Origin: Actinomadura bangladeshensis
Lineage (GTDB): Bacteria; Actinomycetota; Actinomycetes; Streptosporangiales; Streptosporangiaceae
Direction: 5' to 3'
NCBI RefSeq assembly: GCF_004348335.1
Contig: NZ_SMJW01000009.1
Location: forward strand, 1 to 64,000
Length of the DNA stretch: 64,000 nucleotides
Shown here: positions 31,799 through 41,483 of the stretch, piece after piece
How the letters are laid out: each line of letters opens with the position of its first letter
Position numbering within the stretch: position 1 is the first letter of the stretch
Program-made: the position numbers and the translations under genes
Notes under the pieces: generated by a model
What the model was told of the DNA's origin: nothing
The model's database searches: none
The model's input: only the letters and a program-made list of their open reading frames with translations

Positions 31799-33622
31799 AT
31801 GCGTGGTCGTCTCTTCGCACCGGCCGCGACGATGCTGCTGCTGGCCGGGACCGCCGGGTGCTCCGGAGCGTCCGGCCCCCGGCCGGGCCCGGCACCGCCG
31901 GCGCGGCTCGTCGCCTACGGCGGCTGCGACGCCCTGCTGGAGGATCTGCGCAGCGCCACGGCCGACAAGGTCGGGCCCACCGGATTCGAGGACATGCCCC
32001 TCCTGCCGAAGGACGGGGTCTGGGCGCTCGGGGGCGGCAAGCTCCCGGCCGACGCGCTCCCGGCGCAGGAGCATTCGACGACCAACGCTCACGAACCAGG
32101 CGCGGACGAGCCGGACTTGGTCAAGACCGACGGCCGCAGGATCGTGGCGGTCGCGAACCAGCGCCTGCGGGTCATCGACCCGGCCGGCCGCAAGATCACG
32201 CACACGCTGAAGCTGCCCGGCTCCACCCGTTTCGACCACGGCGAACTTCTCCTCAGCGGCGACCGCGCGCTCGTGCTGGCGGACCACGTGCCGCCGGTCG
32301 CGGGCGGGGAGCCCCCGCCGGGGCACGCCGGCCGGGCGACGCGGCTGACGCTGGTCGACCTCTCCGGCACGCCGAAGATCATCGGCACGATGACGTCCGA
32401 CACCGAGTACCTGGACGCGCGGCAGCACGGCTCGACCGTCCGCGTCGTGGTGCGGCGGACGCACCCGAGGATCGCCCTGCCCGGCGGCACCGACCGGGAG
32501 GACGCGATCGAGGAGAACCGGGTGGAGGTCTGGAAGGCCCCGCTCGAAGCATGGCTTCCCGCCTTCCGCCTGGGCGACGGGAGGACGTACCGGACGCCGT
32601 GCGACCAGGTCAGCCGCCCGTCCGCGTACAAGGGCACATCGACGGTGACCGTGCTGACGCTCGACCTGGCCAAGGGCCTCGGCGATCCGCAGGCCGTCAC
32701 GATCACGGCCGAAGGGTCGACCGTCTACGGCAACGGCCAGAGCCTGTACGTGACCGGCATGGACATGGCGCCGTTCAGATCGCAGGCCAGGAAGGCCCCT
32801 GAGCCGGCCACCGACATCTACAAGTTCGACGTGAGCGGCAACGGCCGTCCGCGCTACGCGGCGTCAGGGTCGGTCAAGGGCTTCCTGCTCAACCAGTACT
32901 CCATGTCGGACTACAACGGGAACCTCCGCCTCGCCACGACCACCGACCGGAACAGCCCCACATCGCAGAGCTCGGTGCACGTCCTCGCGCAGCACGGCGA
33001 AAGGCTCGACCAGGTCGGGCGGATCGACGGGCTCGGCAGGGGCGAGCGCATCCACTCCGTCCGGTTCATCGGCTCGGCGGCCTATGTGGTGACGTTCCGG
33101 CGGACCGACCCGCTGTACGTGCTCGACCTGGCGAACCCGGGCCGTCCCGTCCGCACCGGCGAACTGAAGATCACCGGCTACTCGGCGTACCTGCACCCCG
33201 TGGCCGGCGGCAGGCTCCTCGGCGTCGGCCAGGACGCCGGCGCCTCCGGCCGCACGACCGGCCTCCAGGTCTCCCTCTTCGACGTCTCCGGCGCACCCCG
33301 CCGCATCGACGCCTACACGGTCCCCGGCACCACCTCCCAGGTGGAGTTCGACCCGCACGCCTTCCTGTACCGGCCGAAGTCGGGCCTCACCGTCGTGCCG
33401 ATGACGCGACCGGGCGCCAGGACCGCCGAGGCGCTCGCCCTCAAGGTCACCGGCGACGCCGTCACCAAGGTCGGCACCGTCCGGCACCCCGGCCTGTACC
33501 TGGGCAACGCCGTCACGCGCTCACTGATCGTCGGCGGCACCCTCTGGACGACCTCCGAGGCGGGCGCGTACGCGACCGACGCCGCCACCCTGGAGAACGG
33601 CGACTGGCTCCCCTACGACTAG
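31799..33622 (+). CDS. Secreted beta-propeller lipoprotein (PF09826-like)
   Basis: 607 residues. An N-terminal signal peptide ends in LLLAGTAGCSG, a good lipobox. The mature protein carries the start of the family, EPDLVKTDGRRIVAVANQRL, and repeated blade-like strands across residues 100-600 (YLDARQHGSTVRVVV, RIHSVRFIGSAAYVVTFRR). No catalytic motif is visible. It is anchored on the outer face of the membrane. It follows the CMD gene by 34 bases but has its own signal and need not belong to the P450 operon. The function is unknown. Confidence 0.85.
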   Translation: MRGRLFAPAATMLLLAGTAGCSGASGPRPGPAPPARLVAYGGCDALLEDLRSATADKVGPTGFEDMPLLPKDGVWALGGGKLPADALPAQEHSTTNAHEPGADEPDLVKTDGRRIVAVANQRLRVIDPAGRKITHTLKLPGSTRFDHGELLLSGDRALVLADHVPPVAGGEPPPGHAGRATRLTLVDLSGTPKIIGTMTSDTEYLDARQHGSTVRVVVRRTHPRIALPGGTDREDAIEENRVEVWKAPLEAWLPAFRLGDGRTYRTPCDQVSRPSAYKGTSTVTVLTLDLAKGLGDPQAVTITAEGSTVYGNGQSLYVTGMDMAPFRSQARKAPEPATDIYKFDVSGNGRPRYAASGSVKGFLLNQYSMSDYNGNLRLATTTDRNSPTSQSSVHVLAQHGERLDQVGRIDGLGRGERIHSVRFIGSAAYVVTFRRTDPLYVLDLANPGRPVRTGELKITGYSAYLHPVAGGRLLGVGQDAGASGRTTGLQVSLFDVSGAPRRIDAYTVPGTTSQVEFDPHAFLYRPKSGLTVVPMTRPGARTAEALALKVTGDAVTKVGTVRHPGLYLGNAVTRSLIVGGTLWTTSEAGAYATDAATLENGDWLPYD

Positions 33623-33645
33623 CGCCGCCGCCTGGCCCGCTCCGG

Positions 33646-34767
<1,122 letters not shown>

Positions 34768-34830
34768 GACGTCCGACCCTACCGGTGATCAACCTGTGCG
34801 GGCCACGAGCGGACCTGGCGCGACCCCACG

Positions 34831-35841
34831 TCACACCCCGTACCGCTCGGGCTTCGGGGAGCGCGAGATCAGCGACACCGCGGCCTCCTTGATCGGCATG
34901 CCGTGGTGCAGGACGGCGGTGACCGCCTCGGTGATCGGCATTTCCACGTTGTGCTTGCGGGCGAGCGCCAGCACCGCCTCCGACGACTTGACGCCCTCGG
35001 CGGTCTGCCGGGTGACGGCGATGACCTCGTCGAGGGTCATGCCGCGGCCGAGGTTCTCGCCGAACGTCCGGTTCCGCGACAGCGGCGAGATGCACGTCCC
35101 GACGAGGTCGCCCATCCCGGCGAGGCCGGCGAACGTGTGCTCGTCGGCGCCGAGCGCGGCGCCCAGCCGGGCGATCTCGGCGAGCCCGCGGGTGATCAGC
35201 AGCGCCTGGGTGCTGGCGCCGAACCCGAGCCCGACCGACATGCCGACGCACAGCGCGACGATGTTCTTCACCGCGCCGCCGAGCTCGCAGCCGACCATGT
35301 CGGTGGAGGTGTAGACGCGGAAGTACGGGGTCATGGTGGCGGCCTGGAGGCGCTGCGCGACCGCCTCGTCCACGCACGCGGCGACCGCGGCGCCGGGCTC
35401 GCCGCTCGCGATCTCCCGGGCGAGGTTGGGGCCGCAGAACACGCCGACGCGCTCCTGCGGGATGCCGGCGACCTCGCGGATCACCTCCGACATCCGCAGC
35501 GACGTGCCGATCTCGACGCCCTTCATCAGGCTGACGAGGACCGCGTCCGGCGGCAGGTGCGGCAGCCAGTCCCCGAGGTTGCGGCGAAGCGTCTGCGCGG
35601 GCACGGCGAGCGCGACGAAGTCGGCGCCCTTGAGCGCCTCCGCCGGGTCCAGCGTGGCGCGGACGCCCACCGGCAGCGTGACGCCCGGCAGGTAGTCGGG
35701 GTTCTCGTGCCGCTCGTTGACCGCCTCGACGACCTCGGGGCGGCGGCCCCACAGGACCACGTCGCCGCCGGCGTCGCGCAGCAGCTTGGTGAACGTCGTC
35801 CCCCAGGATCCGGCGCCCATGACCGCGGTACGGAAGGTCAC
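34831..35841 (-). CDS. gpsA: Glycerol-3-phosphate dehydrogenase [NAD(P)+]
   Basis: Makes sn-glycerol-3-phosphate for phospholipid synthesis, 336 residues. The NAD-binding motif MGAGSWGTTF is at residues 8-17, followed by LMKGVE, CGPNLAREI, the catalytic Lys in GGAVKNIVALCVG, and the C-terminal substrate region GLAGMGDLVGTC with the Arg in SRNRTFGE. The GTG start at 35841 overlaps the plsC stop (GTGA), so the two lipid genes are coupled. Confidence 0.95.
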   Translation of the reverse strand: MTFRTAVMGAGSWGTTFTKLLRDAGGDVVLWGRRPEVVEAVNERHENPDYLPGVTLPVGVRATLDPAEALKGADFVALAVPAQTLRRNLGDWLPHLPPDAVLVSLMKGVEIGTSLRMSEVIREVAGIPQERVGVFCGPNLAREIASGEPGAAVAACVDEAVAQRLQAATMTPYFRVYTSTDMVGCELGGAVKNIVALCVGMSVGLGFGASTQALLITRGLAEIARLGAALGADEHTFAGLAGMGDLVGTCISPLSRNRTFGENLGRGMTLDEVIAVTRQTAEGVKSSEAVLALARKHNVEMPITEAVTAVLHHGMPIKEAAVSLISRSPKPERYGV

Positions 35842-36686
35842 GAGTCGGCCGCCTTCCGCTTCACCGCGGGCCCGGTCTCCGGCGCGGCCGGCCGGGCCGG
35901 CTCCGGAACGCCGGCCCTGGCCGCCGCGGCGGCGCGGCGGCGCTCCTCCAGCACCCGGTGGTGGTCGTAGCGCTCGGCGGGCGGCTCCTCGCCGCGCAGC
36001 TCGCCGAGCAGCCCGGCGATCGCCGTCATGATGTCGTCGGTCGCGGCCCGCAGCGTCTCCCTGCTGAGCGGCAGCCCCGCGTACTCCGACAGGTCCACGG
36101 GCGGTCCGGCGATCACCCGCATCGTCTTGCGGGGCAGCGGGTGGAACCCCTTCTTCAGGCTCCCCGCGAGGCCCTTCTGCTCGCCCTTCTTGTACGGCAT
36201 CAGCTCGTGCGCGCCCCAGCTCGCCACCGGGACGACCTTCGCGCCGGTCTTCAGCGCCATCCGGGCGACGCCCGTCTGGCCGGTCATGGGCCACAGCTCG
36301 GGGTCACGGGTGCAGCTGCCCTCCGGGTAGAACATCAGGCATTCGCCGTCCACCAGCGCCTTCTCCGCGTCCTTGAGGGCCTCTGCCGCGTCGGCGCGGT
36401 CGCGGTACACGGGGATCTGGCCGGTGCCGCGCAGCACGGCGCCGATGAACCGCACGTCGAACAGCGTCGACTTGGCCAGGTAGACCGGATAGCGGCCCGA
36501 CTCGTAGACGAAGTGGGCGAGCGCGAGGGGGTCGGACTCGGAGATGTGGTTGGCGGCGATGATGACGCCGCCCTTCCCGGGTACGTTGCCCCGGCCCCGC
36601 CAGTCGCGTTTCAGGAGCCCGAACAGCAGCGGGCGCAGGATGACGATCGTGAGCTTCCGCCAGCCCGGCGAGTACCCGTGGCTCAT
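35838..36686 (-). CDS. plsC: 1-acyl-sn-glycerol-3-phosphate acyltransferase
   Basis: Adds the second acyl chain in phosphatidic-acid synthesis, 282 residues. The catalytic HxxxxD is NHISESD (about residues 46-52), and the substrate motif is YPEGSCTRD (about 120-128). The last 50 residues are an Ala/Arg/Pro-rich tail outside the domain. The ATG at 36686 has GGAGGGGAC upstream. It forms an operon with gpsA and is divergent from cofC. Confidence 0.93.
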   Translation of the reverse strand: MSHGYSPGWRKLTIVILRPLLFGLLKRDWRGRGNVPGKGGVIIAANHISESDPLALAHFVYESGRYPVYLAKSTLFDVRFIGAVLRGTGQIPVYRDRADAAEALKDAEKALVDGECLMFYPEGSCTRDPELWPMTGQTGVARMALKTGAKVVPVASWGAHELMPYKKGEQKGLAGSLKKGFHPLPRKTMRVIAGPPVDLSEYAGLPLSRETLRAATDDIMTAIAGLLGELRGEEPPAERYDHHRVLEERRRAAAAARAGVPEPARPAAPETGPAVKRKAADS

Positions 36687-36787
36687 GCCCGTCCCCTCCT
36701 CATTCCGTCCCCTCCTCGGTTCATCCCCCGGATGAACATGGGGTGTCCTCAAGTGTCGCGGTTGCGTGCGCATAGTGTCGAGTTGCC

Positions 36788-37465
36788 ATGTCTACATCAG
36801 CACGGCCCGCCGCGGCGCACGGCGGGCCTCATCTCCACTGGTCGCTCGTCGTCCCGGTCAAGGTCCTGGCCAGGGCCAAGACCCGGATGGCCGCCGCGGC
36901 GGGCCCCCACCGGGAGGCGCTCGCGCTGGCGGTGGCGGCCGACACGGTCGCCGCGGCGCTGCGCTGCACCCGGGTCCGCGACGTGATCGTTGTCACCGAC
37001 GATCCCCTTCCGGCGGCCGACCTCGCCGCCCTCGGCGCCCGCATCGTGCCCGACGTGCCGGACGCGGGCCTGAACCCGGCGCTGGTGTACGGCGCCGGCC
37101 GGGGGCGCGAGCTGTCCCCGGACGCGGGCGTCGGCGCGCTGTCGGCAGACCTGCCCGCTCTGCGGCCGGATGAACTCGCCCGCGTCCTCGACGCCGCCGC
37201 GGCCGAGCCCGAGGCGTTCGTGCCGGACGCGGCGGGCATCGGCACGACCCTCTACACGGCCCGCCCCGGCGTCGCGTTCGCCCCGGCGTTCGGCGGCGGC
37301 TCCCGCGCGGCGCACCGCTCCCGCGGCGCCGCGGAGATCCTTCTGCCCGCCACCGACAGCGTACGCCGCGACGTCGACACCCCGGAGGACCTCCGCGCCG
37401 CGCTCGCGCTCGGCACCGGCCCCCGCACCGCCGAGGTCGCGGCGCGCCTGCCGTCGCTGGCCTAG
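36788..37465 (+). CDS. cofC: 2-phospholactate/PEP guanylyltransferase CofC/FbiD
   Basis: Coenzyme F420 biosynthesis enzyme that activates phosphoenolpyruvate (in actinobacteria) with GTP, 225 residues. The nucleotidyltransferase N-terminus is SLVVPVKVLARAKTRM, followed by VIVVTDDPLPAADL, GALSADLPALRPDEL and the C-terminal DVDTPEDLRAAL. The first 17 residues are variable. F420 is used by many actinobacterial oxidoreductases. It is followed by a short OB-fold gene. Confidence 0.9.
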   Translation: MSTSARPAAAHGGPHLHWSLVVPVKVLARAKTRMAAAAGPHREALALAVAADTVAAALRCTRVRDVIVVTDDPLPAADLAALGARIVPDVPDAGLNPALVYGAGRGRELSPDAGVGALSADLPALRPDELARVLDAAAAEPEAFVPDAAGIGTTLYTARPGVAFAPAFGGGSRAAHRSRGAAEILLPATDSVRRDVDTPEDLRAALALGTGPRTAEVAARLPSLA

Positions 37466-37474
37466 AGTTCCCCC

Positions 37475-37681
37475 ATGCAGGCGACGGTGAAGGCGTTCGA
37501 CGCGGAGACCCGGTCGGGGAGCGTGCTGCTCGACGACGGGACGGAGCTGGCGTTCGACGCGGACGCGTTCGCGGCGGGCGGGCTGCGGCTGCTGCGCTTC
37601 GGGCAGCGGGTGCGGCTGGCCGTCGCGGAGGACGGGCGGGTCTCGGCGATCACGCTGTCGACGTTCCCGCTGCCGTCCTGA
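37475..37681 (+). CDS. Cold-shock-domain-like OB-fold protein
   Basis: 68 residues. The pattern ATVKAFDAETRSGSVLLDDG followed by LLRFGQRVRLAVAEDGRV resembles a cold-shock domain in strand order and spacing. The aromatic RNP1 and RNP2 residues needed for stacking on RNA are missing, so nucleic-acid binding is doubtful. It is 9 bases after cofC, probably in the same transcript, and ends in a strong terminator. Confidence 0.75.
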   Translation: MQATVKAFDAETRSGSVLLDDGTELAFDADAFAAGGLRLLRFGQRVRLAVAEDGRVSAITLSTFPLPS

Positions 37682-37683
37682 AC

Positions 37684-37723
37684 GCGACAGCGCCCGGGAC
37701 CTCGCGGTCCCGGGCGCTGTCGC
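37684..37723. terminator. Bidirectional terminator between the OB-fold gene and hup
   Basis: A perfect 18-bp stem (37684-37701 with 37706-37723) and a TCGC loop between convergent genes. It is one of the strongest hairpins in the window. Confidence 0.9.
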
Positions 37724-37730
37724 GGTGAGG

Positions 37731-38009
37731 CTACTTCTTGCCGGCCACCAGGTTCTTGAAGTCGGCGCCGGCCTTGAACTTCGGCACGGACGTCGCGGGA
37801 ACCTCGATGGTCTTGCCCGTTGCGGGGTTGCGGGCCGTACGGGCAGGCCGGTCGGCCTTCTCGAACGAACCGAACCCGGTGATCGCGACCTTGTCGCCCT
37901 TGGCGACGGCGGTCTGGATCGCCTCCAGGATCGCGTCGACGGCCTCGGCTGCGGCCTTCTTGCTGCCCAGCCGGTCAGAGATGGCGTCGACCAGCTCACG
38001 CTTGTTCAT
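37731..38009 (-). CDS. hup: Nucleoid protein HU
   Basis: DNA-bending dimer, 92 residues. The N-terminus MNKRELVDAI, the turn AITGFGSFEKADRPART and the DNA-contact arm RNPATGKTIEVPA are intact. It ends at KNLVAGKK, so it lacks the long Lys/Ala-rich tail of mycobacterial HupB and streptomycete HupS. This is notable because the gene sits next to leuD, the place where Streptomyces carries hupS. Confidence 0.96.
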   Translation of the reverse strand: MNKRELVDAISDRLGSKKAAAEAVDAILEAIQTAVAKGDKVAITGFGSFEKADRPARTARNPATGKTIEVPATSVPKFKAGADFKNLVAGKK

Positions 38010-38167
38010 GGGTTACTCCTCTAGTTCCCCCCTTGCCCGACCGAAACTAAGGGACCTGCGGCATGGACACAATCACCTGCACACAGAAGTTGGCGTGTCG
38101 CTGGCGTTTTTGTCGGCCTCGCCCCTGTCTCGCCGGGTGACCGGACCAGATCCGGCCACTGCGCACG

Positions 38168-38407
38168 CTAACCGACGTCGGGCCCCTCGTGGAAATCGGC
38201 GAGGAACCCCTCCAGCCTGCGCGCCGCCAGTCCGGCGTCCCGTTTCGCCAGATCGGTGATCGCCAGCAGGTGCCGGATGAGCCGCTGCCGGGTCTCCGGC
38301 GGAAGCGGCGCGACGGCCTTGTGAGCGTCACGCAACTGCCGCGCGAGCTGGGTCAACGCGGGATCGTCCCACTTAGGCCCCGCCCACGGAAGGGCACTCA
38401 ATTCCAT
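38168..38407 (-). CDS. Hypothetical small protein
   Basis: 79 residues, soluble, helix-rich, with a normal amino-acid composition (LTQLARQLRDAHKAVAPLPP, then RQRLIRHLLAITDLAKRDAG). No family is recognised. A GGGGGA stretch precedes the ATG at 38407. It lies between hup and leuD on the same strand. The coding call rests on composition and codon pattern, and it may be a lineage-specific gene. Confidence 0.55.
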   Translation of the reverse strand: MELSALPWAGPKWDDPALTQLARQLRDAHKAVAPLPPETRQRLIRHLLAITDLAKRDAGLAARRLEGFLADFHEGPDVG

Positions 38408-38635
38408 TCCCCCAAACGCTCGGCGAGCATGTCACTACAGGAAATTGTCCCTGGTGCCCATACCGCTCCACACGTCCGGGGGTGCATCAAGCGTGGCCCA
38501 TGCCGCCCGGCGGCTGGATGCGCGGGGCGGCACGGGCCATGTCGACGATCACCGCTCACGGGAAGCGGCATGTTTCCGCTGGTCAGCGGCTTGTTTCAGG
38601 GACGCGGCCGGCAGGCCGCCACCTGAGTCGCGCCG

Positions 38636-39223
38636 TCAGACCGTGGTGGGGAGCCAGGGGCGGCGGGATTCCTCGTAGGTGCCGATGTCCTCGGCGTGGC
38701 GGAGGGTGAGGCCGATGTCGTCCAGGCCCTCCATGAGACGCCAGCGGGTGTAGTCGTCGATGTCGAAGGCCGCGACGACGTCCGCGTAGCGGACCTCGCG
38801 CTTGTCGAGGTCGACGGTGATCTCCAGGGTGGGGTCCTTCTCGACGCGGGCCTGGAGGTCCTCGACCTGGTCGCCGGTCAGGATGACGGGCAGCAGGCCC
38901 ATCTTGGTGGAGTTGTTGCGGAAGATGTCGCCGAAGCGCGGCGCGATGATGACGCGGAACCCGTACTGCTGCAGGGCCCAGACGGCGTGCTCGCGGGACG
39001 AGCCGGTGCCGAAGTCGGGCCCGGCGACCAGGATGCCGGCGCCGTCGTACTGGGGCTGGTTCAGGACGAACCCGGGGTCCTCGCGCCAGGCGGAGAACAG
39101 GCCCTTGTCGAACCCGGTGCGGCTGACCTGCTTCAGCCAGACGGCCGGGATGATCTGGTCGGTGTCGACGTTGCTGCGGCGCAGCGGGACCGCGCGCCCG
39201 GTGTAGGTGGTGAACGCTTCCAT
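38636..39223 (-). CDS. leuD: 3-isopropylmalate dehydratase small subunit
   Basis: Leucine biosynthesis, isomerisation of 2- to 3-isopropylmalate with LeuC. It has 195 residues. N-terminal [16 protein letters not shown] and substrate-loop [17 protein letters not shown] are conserved. It lies 9 bases after the leuC stop, as part of the leuCD operon. Confidence 0.96.
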   Translation of the reverse strand: MEAFTTYTGRAVPLRRSNVDTDQIIPAVWLKQVSRTGFDKGLFSAWREDPGFVLNQPQYDGAGILVAGPDFGTGSSREHAVWALQQYGFRVIIAPRFGDIFRNNSTKMGLLPVILTGDQVEDLQARVEKDPTLEITVDLDKREVRYADVVAAFDIDDYTRWRLMEGLDDIGLTLRHAEDIGTYEESRRPWLPTTV

Positions 39224-39232
39224 CGTGGTTCC

Positions 39233-40630
39233 TTAGAGGTCGGCAGGGGCGGTCAGGCGGCCGGTGACGGCGGTCGCGGCGGCGACGGCGGGCGACACCA
39301 GGTGGGTGCGGCCGCCGGGGCCCTGCCGGCCCTCGAAGTTGCGGTTGGACGTGGACGCGCTGCGCTCGCCGGGCGTGAGCTTGTCGGGGTTCATCGCCAG
39401 GCACATGGAGCAGCCGGCCTCGCGCCATTCGGCGCCGGAGGCGGCGATGACCTCGTCGAGGCCCTCCCCCTCGGCCTGCTTCTTGACCTTCATGGAGCCG
39501 GGGACGACCAGCATGCGGACGCCGTCGGCGACCTTGCGGCCCCGCAGCACGCCGGCGACGGCGCGGAGGTCCTCGATGCGGCCGTTGGTGCAGGACCCGA
39601 CGAAGACGGTGTCGACCGCGATCTCGCGCAGCGGCGTCCCGGCGGTGAGGCCCATGTAGTCCAGGGCGCGCTCGGCGGCCTGGCGCTGGACGGGGTCGGC
39701 GAACGAGGCCGGGTCGGGCACGGAGCCGCCGAGCGGCAGTCCCTGGCCGGGGTTGGTGCCCCAGGTGACGAACGGGGTCAGCTCGGCCGCGTCGATCACG
39801 ACCTCGGTGTCGAAGACCGCGTCGTCGTCGGTGCGCAGGGACGTCCAGTACTCGACGGCCCGGTCCCAGTCGGCGCCCCGCGGGGCATGCGGGCGGCCCT
39901 TGAGGTAGGCGAAGGTGGTCTCGTCCGGGGCGATCATCCCGGCGCGGGCGCCGGCCTCGATGGACATGTTGCAGACCGTCATGCGGCCCTCCATCGACAG
40001 GGAGCGGATCGCCTCGCCGCGGTACTCGATGATGTGGCCCTGGCCGCCGCCGGTGCCGATGCGGGCGATGATCGCGAGGATCAGGTCCTTCGCGGTGACG
40101 CCCTCCGGCAGCGCGCCGTTCACGGTGACGGCCATCGTCTTCGGCTGGACCTGCGGCAGCGTCTGGGTGGCGAGGACGTGCTCGACCTCGCTGGTGCCGA
40201 TCCCGAACGCCAGGGCGCCGAACGCGCCGTGGGTGGAGGTGTGCGAGTCGCCGCAGACGACGGTCATGCCGGGCTGGGTGAGGCCGAGCTGCGGGCCGAT
40301 GACGTGCACGATGCCCTGGCCCTCGTCGCCCATCGGGTGCAGCCGGATCCCGAAGTCGGAGCAGTTCTTGCGCAGCGTCTCGACCTGGGTGCGCGACACC
40401 GGGTCGGCGATGGGCTTGAGCAGGTCCGTCGTCGGGACGTTGTGGTCCTCGGTGGCGATGGTCAGGTCGGGGCGGCGGACCTCGCGGCCGGTCATCCGCA
40501 GCCCGTCGAACGCCTGCGGGCTCGTCACCTCGTGGACGAGGTGCAGGTCGATGTAGAGGAGGTCCGGCTCACCTTCGGCACGCCGTACGACGTGCGCGTC
40601 GTAGACCTTCTCGGCCAGTGTTCGGCCCAT
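39233..40630 (-). CDS. leuC: 3-isopropylmalate dehydratase large subunit
   Basis: Aconitase-family [4Fe-4S] enzyme, 465 residues from the preferred ATG at 40630 ([13 protein letters not shown]), which has GAGGTGGGAG upstream. An ATG at 40651 would add seven residues. The cluster cysteines are in VGSCTNGR (about 346) and [10 protein letters not shown] (about 406 and 409). Substrate motifs ATEDHNVPT and [12 protein letters not shown] are present. It is divergent from ndgR, whose product is the known regulator of leuCD in Streptomyces. Confidence 0.96.
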   Translation of the reverse strand: MGRTLAEKVYDAHVVRRAEGEPDLLYIDLHLVHEVTSPQAFDGLRMTGREVRRPDLTIATEDHNVPTTDLLKPIADPVSRTQVETLRKNCSDFGIRLHPMGDEGQGIVHVIGPQLGLTQPGMTVVCGDSHTSTHGAFGALAFGIGTSEVEHVLATQTLPQVQPKTMAVTVNGALPEGVTAKDLILAIIARIGTGGGQGHIIEYRGEAIRSLSMEGRMTVCNMSIEAGARAGMIAPDETTFAYLKGRPHAPRGADWDRAVEYWTSLRTDDDAVFDTEVVIDAAELTPFVTWGTNPGQGLPLGGSVPDPASFADPVQRQAAERALDYMGLTAGTPLREIAVDTVFVGSCTNGRIEDLRAVAGVLRGRKVADGVRMLVVPGSMKVKKQAEGEGLDEVIAASGAEWREAGCSMCLAMNPDKLTPGERSASTSNRNFEGRQGPGGRTHLVSPAVAAATAVTGRLTAPADL

Positions 40631-40704
40631 CACTCCCACCTCACCTGTCATGATCGGCGGCGTCCGGTGCTCGCCCGGCGCGCCGTGGTCTCGGTCACCT
40701 CGAC

Positions 40705-40740
40705 TTGCAATCTCATATTACGAGACGGCAATATCAAGAC
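40705..40740. promoter_or_regulatory. Shared leuC/ndgR promoter-operator region
   Basis: A low-GC island in an otherwise GC-rich region. It contains the inverted repeat TCTC-ATATTAC-GAGA (40711-40725) and hexamers TTGCAA and TAATAT-like elements on the two strands. It abuts the ndgR ATG. In Streptomyces NdgR binds the intergenic region between ndgR and leuC, so this is the likely operator. The exact bases bound are inferred. Confidence 0.55.
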
Positions 40741-41460
40741 ATGGACAACTCTAGCGGAGTCGGCGTACTTGACAAAGCCGTTCTCGTTCTGAATGCGCTG
40801 GAGGCCGGCCCGGCCTCGCTCGCCCAGCTCGTCCAGACCACCGGGCTGGCCCGCCCCACGGCGCACCGGCTGGCCGTCGCGCTGGAGCACCACCGCCTCG
40901 TGCACCGGGACACCCAGGGCCGCTTCATCCTCGGGCCGCGGCTCGCCGAGCTGGCCGTCGCCGCCGGCGAGGACCGCCTCCTCGCGATCGCCCAGCCCAT
41001 CCTGGCCCAGCTGCGCGACCTCACCGGCGAGAGCGCCTCCCTGTTCCGCCGCCAGGGGGACGTCAGGGTATGCGTCGCCGCGGCCGAGCGGACCAGCGGC
41101 CTGCGCGACACCATCCCGGTCGGCGCCGCGCTGCCGATGACGGCGGGCTCGGCCGCGCAGATCCTGCTGGCCTGGGAGGAGCCCGACCGGCTGCACCGGG
41201 GGCTGCGCAACGCCAAGTTCGAGGCGACGACGCTGGCGTCCGTCCGGCGGCGCGGCTGGGCGCAGAGCGTCGGGGAGCGCGAGCAGGGCGTCGGGTCGGT
41301 GTCGGCTCCGATCCGCGGCGCGGGCGGGCGGGTGATCGCCGCCGTCTCGGTGTCCGGGCCCCTCGAGCGCCTGACGCGCTCCCCCGGGCGCCTGCACGCC
41401 GCCCCCGTGGCCGCCGCCGCCGAGAAGATCTCCGAGGGGATGCGCCGCACCGCCTCCTGA
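40741..41460 (+). CDS. ndgR: IclR-family regulator NdgR
   Basis: 239 residues. The N-terminus MDNSSGVGVLDKAVLVLNAL and the winged helix (LAQLVQTTGLARPTAHRLAV) match streptomycete NdgR as remembered. The C-terminal effector domain contains GLRDTIPVGAALPMTAGSAA and SVSAPIRGAGGRVIAAVSVS. NdgR regulates leucine and other amino-acid genes. It is divergent from leuCD, the conserved arrangement. The ATG at 40741 is certain from homology and directly follows the AT-rich operator region. Confidence 0.94.
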   Translation: MDNSSGVGVLDKAVLVLNALEAGPASLAQLVQTTGLARPTAHRLAVALEHHRLVHRDTQGRFILGPRLAELAVAAGEDRLLAIAQPILAQLRDLTGESASLFRRQGDVRVCVAAAERTSGLRDTIPVGAALPMTAGSAAQILLAWEEPDRLHRGLRNAKFEATTLASVRRRGWAQSVGEREQGVGSVSAPIRGAGGRVIAAVSVSGPLERLTRSPGRLHAAPVAAAAEKISEGMRRTAS

Positions 41461-41483
41461 CCCCCCGAACATAGAGTCGGCGA

